From contig NZ_FNSU01000003.1 in NCBI RefSeq assembly GCF_900105325.1, positions 3,100,001 to 3,164,000 on the forward strand: a stretch of 64,000 nt of DNA. The letters run 5' to 3'. The translations under genes and the position numbers were made by a program. Below are positions 61,130-64,000 of this stretch, piece after piece. The notes beneath the pieces are model-generated. The model saw only the letters and a list, made by a program, of their open reading frames with translations. It had not been told where the DNA came from and ran no database searches. The DNA comes from Pseudomonas marginalis. Lineage in GTDB: Bacteria; Pseudomonadota; Gammaproteobacteria; Pseudomonadales; Pseudomonadaceae. Each line of letters begins with the position of its first letter. Positions within the stretch are counted from its first letter, which is position 1.

Positions 61130-63655
61130 ATGAGTACCGTGCCCATGCCCAACAACAATAATGAACTGACCCTCAACGCCCCCCTCAGCGGGCCGTTACT
61201 GGCCCTGGGCAACGTGCCTGACGACGTGTTCGCCAGCGGCGCCCTGGGCGACGGCATGGCGATCGACCCGCTCAACGATTGCCTGCATGCGCCGTGCGAT
61301 GGCGTGGTCATCCACGTCGCCCGCACCGGCCACGCCTTGACGATACGCGCCGACAACGGCGCCGAAGTGTTGCTGCACATCGGCATCGACACGGTCGAAT
61401 TGAACGGCGAAGGGTTTGCCCTGCTGGTCAAGGAAGGCGCCCGGGTCAGCAATGGCCAGGCGCTGGTGCGCTTTGACCTGGACCGTATTGCCCGCCAGTG
61501 CAAAAGCCTGGTCAGCCTGATCATCCTCACCAATGGCGAACACTTTGAAATGCGCCCGCTGGCCGCGAAAACCGTCAAGCAGGGCGACCCCTTGGTGCAG
61601 GTTGTGCCGCGTGCGAACGCAGCGCAGCAAACGGCTGTGGATTACGCCGTCGCCGAAGCCAGCGCCAGCGTGCACGTGACGCACCGTGGCGGCCTGCACG
61701 CACGGCCGGCGGCGTTGATTCGCAAGACCGCCCAGGGTTTCAGCAGCCAGGCGCAGGTGCACTTCGGCGCCAGGTCGGCCGCCTGCGACAGCCTGATCGG
61801 TCTGATGGGGCTGGGCATTGGCGAAGGCGACGAGGTGCGCGTGACCTGTCGCGGCAAGGACGCCGAAGCCGCGCTGCAGGCGCTGGTCGCGGCCTTGTCC
61901 GCCGCCGTCAAGGCTGAACCCCACGCACCGGTCGTCGCCATGCCGCGCCGGGCAACCACGGAAGTTGATGTGTTGCAGGGCGTGTGCGCGGCACCGGGAC
62001 TGGTCTGCGGGCCGTTGTTTCGGCTGGCGGGTATCGAGTTGCCGTCGGACCCCGGCCATCACGTCACTGACGAACAACTGCAACGCCTGGACGCAGCCCT
62101 GGAGCAGGTGCGCGGTGAAATCCGCAGCACCCTGGACCAGGCTCGCCAACGCAAGGCCGTCGAAGAAGAAGAGATCTTCGCCGCCCACCTGGCCCTGCTC
62201 GAAGACCCCACCCTGCTGGACGCCGCCACCGAAGCTATCGAACACGGCAGCGCCGCCACCCATGCCTGGCGTGATGCGATCCAGGCGCAGTGCGCGGTAT
62301 TGCTGGCCCTGGGCAAGCCGCTGTTCGCCGAACGCGCCAACGACCTGCGCGACCTGCAACAACGGGTCCTGCGCGCACTGTTGGGTGAAGCCTGGCATTT
62401 CGAATTGCCTGCGGGAGCGATTGTCAGCGCCCATGAACTGACCCCTTCGGATTTGCTGCAACTGAGCGCGCAACAGGCTGCCGGGATCTGCATGGCCGAA
62501 GGTGGCGCCACGTCCCATGTCGCCATCCTGGCGCGGGGCAAAGGCTTGCCATGTGTCGTCGCGTTGGGCGCTGAGGTGCTCGATGTGCCGCACGGCCAGC
62601 GCGTGGTGCTCGACGCCGGCAACGGCCGCCTGGAACTGGCCCCCAGCGAGGCGCGTCATGCCGAAGTCCACCGGATCCGCGACGCGCAGATACTGCGTCG
62701 CCGGCAGCAACAGGCCCAGGCCCAACAACCGGCGCAAACCCGCGATGGCGTGAACATCGAAGTGGCCGCCAATGTCGCCTCCAGCGCCGAGGCCCAGGTG
62801 GCCTTTGAAAATGGCGCTGACGGCGTCGGCCTGCTGCGCACCGAATTCCTCTTCGTCGACCGCCGCACGGCGCCGGATGAACAGGAGCAGCGCCAAGCCT
62901 ATCAAGCTGTGATGGATGCTATGGGCGACAAGTCGGTGATCATCCGCACCATCGATGTGGGCGGCGACAAACAACTCGACTACCTGCCGCTGCCCGTCGA
63001 GGCCAACCCGGTCTTGGGCCTGCGCGGTATTCGCCTGGCGCAGGTACGCCCGCAGCTGCTGGATCAGCAACTGCGTGCGCTGCTGCAAGTGTGCCCCTTG
63101 GAGCGCTGCCGCATCCTGCTGCCGATGGTCAGCGAAGTCGACGAACTGCTGCACATTCGCCAACGCCTGGATCAATTGTGCGCCGAGCTGGAACTGACCC
63201 AGCGCCCGGAGCTGGGGGTGATGATCGAAGTGCCCGCCGCCGCGCTGATGGCCGAGCAGTTGGCCGAGCACGCGGACTTCTTATCCATCGGCACCAATGA
63301 CCTGTCCCAGTACACCCTGGCGATGGACCGCGACCACGCCGGCCTGGCTGCGCGGGTCGATGCGCTGCATCCGGCATTGCTGCGGCTGATCGCCCAGACC
63401 TGCGCCGGCGCGGCCAGGCATGGCCGCTGGGTCGGTGTCTGCGGGGCCTTGGCCAGCGACCCGCTGGCCACGCCGGTACTGGTCGGCCTGGGGGTCAGCG
63501 AGCTGTCGGTCAGCCCGCCGCAGATCGGCGAAATCAAGGACCGCGTCCGCCACCTGGAAGCGGCGCAATGCCGGCAACTGAGCCTCGGCCTGCTCGACCT
63601 GAGCAGCGCCAGGGCGGTTCGCCAAGCCTGTCAACACCACTGGCCGCTGAGCTGA
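61130..63655 (+). CDS. nagF: Multiphosphoryl PTS protein NagF (EIIA-HPr-EI fusion)
   Basis: This 841-residue protein fuses three PTS parts in order. EIIA of the glucose type covers about residues 15-165, with phosphorylated His83 in LLHIGIDTVEL. HPr covers about 180-265, with His190 in RGGLHARPAAL. Enzyme I runs from about 280 to the end, with His463 in GGATSHVAILARGKG and the PEP-binding VGLLRTEFLF and SIGTNDLSQYTLAMDRD. It takes phosphate from PEP and passes it to NagE. Fused PTS proteins of this kind are known for GlcNAc and fructose uptake in pseudomonads. Confidence 0.93.
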   Translation: MSTVPMPNNNNELTLNAPLSGPLLALGNVPDDVFASGALGDGMAIDPLNDCLHAPCDGVVIHVARTGHALTIRADNGAEVLLHIGIDTVELNGEGFALLVKEGARVSNGQALVRFDLDRIARQCKSLVSLIILTNGEHFEMRPLAAKTVKQGDPLVQVVPRANAAQQTAVDYAVAEASASVHVTHRGGLHARPAALIRKTAQGFSSQAQVHFGARSAACDSLIGLMGLGIGEGDEVRVTCRGKDAEAALQALVAALSAAVKAEPHAPVVAMPRRATTEVDVLQGVCAAPGLVCGPLFRLAGIELPSDPGHHVTDEQLQRLDAALEQVRGEIRSTLDQARQRKAVEEEEIFAAHLALLEDPTLLDAATEAIEHGSAATHAWRDAIQAQCAVLLALGKPLFAERANDLRDLQQRVLRALLGEAWHFELPAGAIVSAHELTPSDLLQLSAQQAAGICMAEGGATSHVAILARGKGLPCVVALGAEVLDVPHGQRVVLDAGNGRLELAPSEARHAEVHRIRDAQILRRRQQQAQAQQPAQTRDGVNIEVAANVASSAEAQVAFENGADGVGLLRTEFLFVDRRTAPDEQEQRQAYQAVMDAMGDKSVIIRTIDVGGDKQLDYLPLPVEANPVLGLRGIRLAQVRPQLLDQQLRALLQVCPLERCRILLPMVSEVDELLHIRQRLDQLCAELELTQRPELGVMIEVPAAALMAEQLAEHADFLSIGTNDLSQYTLAMDRDHAGLAARVDALHPALLRLIAQTCAGAARHGRWVGVCGALASDPLATPVLVGLGVSELSVSPPQIGEIKDRVRHLEAAQCRQLSLGLLDLSSARAVRQACQHHWPLS

Positions 63656-63682
63656 CAACAACAAGAAAAAAGGAGACACGCC

Positions 63683-64000
63683 ATGTACCAACACTTTATT
63701 GAAGGCCTGCAACGCCTGGGCCGTGCGCTGATGCTGCCGATCGCGATCTTGCCGATCGCCGGTCTCTTGCTGCGCCTGGGCGACACCGACTTGCTCAACA
63801 TCGCGGTGATGCACGATGCCGGGCAGGCGATCTTCGCCAACCTGGCGCTGATCTTCGCCATCGGTATTGCCGTGGGTTTTGCCCGTGACAATAACGGCAC
63901 CGCTGGCCTGGCCGGGGCAATTGGTTACCTGGTGATGATCTCCACGCTCAAGGTGATGGACACTACCATCAACATGGGCATGCTCGCCGGTATCGCCAGC
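63683..64000 (+). CDS. nagE: N-acetylglucosamine-specific PTS permease EIICB, NagE (5' part only)
   Basis: The first 106 codons of this gene run off the window end without a stop. The ATG at 63683 has AAGGAGA 8 bases upstream. The protein starts MYQHFIEGLQRLGRALMLPI, with PIAGLLLRLGD and several hydrophobic segments (LALIFAIGIAVGFARDNNGT), matching the EIIC membrane domain of glucose-type PTS permeases. It would import and phosphorylate N-acetylglucosamine using phosphate from NagF. It lies 27 bases after nagF. Confidence 0.92.
   Translation, partial: MYQHFIEGLQRLGRALMLPIAILPIAGLLLRLGDTDLLNIAVMHDAGQAIFANLALIFAIGIAVGFARDNNGTAGLAGAIGYLVMISTLKVMDTTINMGMLAGIAS

Noticed and set aside
61196..63271. 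A 691-codon open frame antisense to nagF, and similar long antisense frames over proS, ampG, groEL and the hom/thrC genes
   Set aside because: High-GC codon use leaves long stop-free frames on the opposite strand. Their translations are glutamine/histidine/glycine-rich with no known domains, while the sense frames encode clear families.

Overview
The window looks like chromosomal core DNA of a Pseudomonas of the fluorescens group. The evidence is high-GC coding sequence, protein sequences of Pseudomonas type throughout (ColR/ColS, PigA-type heme oxygenase, MprF with a VirJ-domain partner, NagF/NagE), and many copies of the palindromic REP/REPIN repeat with the core GTGGGAGGGGGCTTGCTCCC, typical of P. 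fluorescens. No insertion sequence, prophage, CRISPR array or conjugative element was seen. Most blocks keep a gene order I recognise from P. aeruginosa or P. putida, so this is mainly housekeeping DNA with some iron, envelope and sugar-uptake modules.

Layout. 1-5.4 kb: the end of gap, then an iron-controlled heme-uptake locus (ECF sigma factor, FecR anti-sigma factor, TonB-dependent heme receptor, heme oxygenase) with Fur-box-like sites. 5.5-8.9 kb: a YbaN-type membrane protein, a dCache chemoreceptor and a nitroreductase. 8.9-12.6 kb: a periplasmic module of a di-heme cytochrome, an imelysin-like lipoprotein and a DUF1513 protein, followed by a nested palindromic repeat. 12.9-19.6 kb: the ColR/ColS two-component system, an operon of methyltransferase, InaA-type kinase and small membrane protein, and a divergent sulfatase-fold lipid-modifying enzyme and PAP2 phosphatase. 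Both flanking operons carry a ColR-box-like sequence. 19.7-24.3 kb: groES-groEL, fxsA, a HugZ-like protein and a DUF481 outer-membrane protein.

24.4-31.1 kb: an alkyltransferase-like protein, ampG, proS, a lipoprotein, SOS-type dinB with a LexA box, and two identical initiator tRNA genes with their own promoters and terminators. 31.3-35.2 kb: mprF and its VirJ-domain partner, overlapping by one base. 35.4-40.9 kb: recJ, yaeQ, a CoA-transferase, a periplasmic binding-type protein and two small Pseudomonas proteins. 41-49.4 kb, all on the minus strand: ffh, rpsP-rimM-trmD-rplS, xerD, dsbC, hom, thrC. 49.6-57.9 kb: a CcsA-like and a CNNM/CBS membrane protein, an MHS transporter, purT, a VUT protein, gamma-carbonic anhydrase, DUF1289, two NUDIX hydrolases and an L,D-transpeptidase. 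58.2 kb to the end: the N-acetylglucosamine system nagR-nagA-SIS protein-nagF-nagE (nagE is cut by the window end), with repeated AATACC half-sites before nagR.

I found no clear new defence, mobile or biosynthetic system. The signals most worth a second look are the matched ColR-type boxes on both sides of colRS, the nested palindrome at 12.6 kb, the phased half-sites before nagR, the duplicated initiator tRNA cassette, and an unassigned small coiled-coil membrane protein at 40.7 kb.
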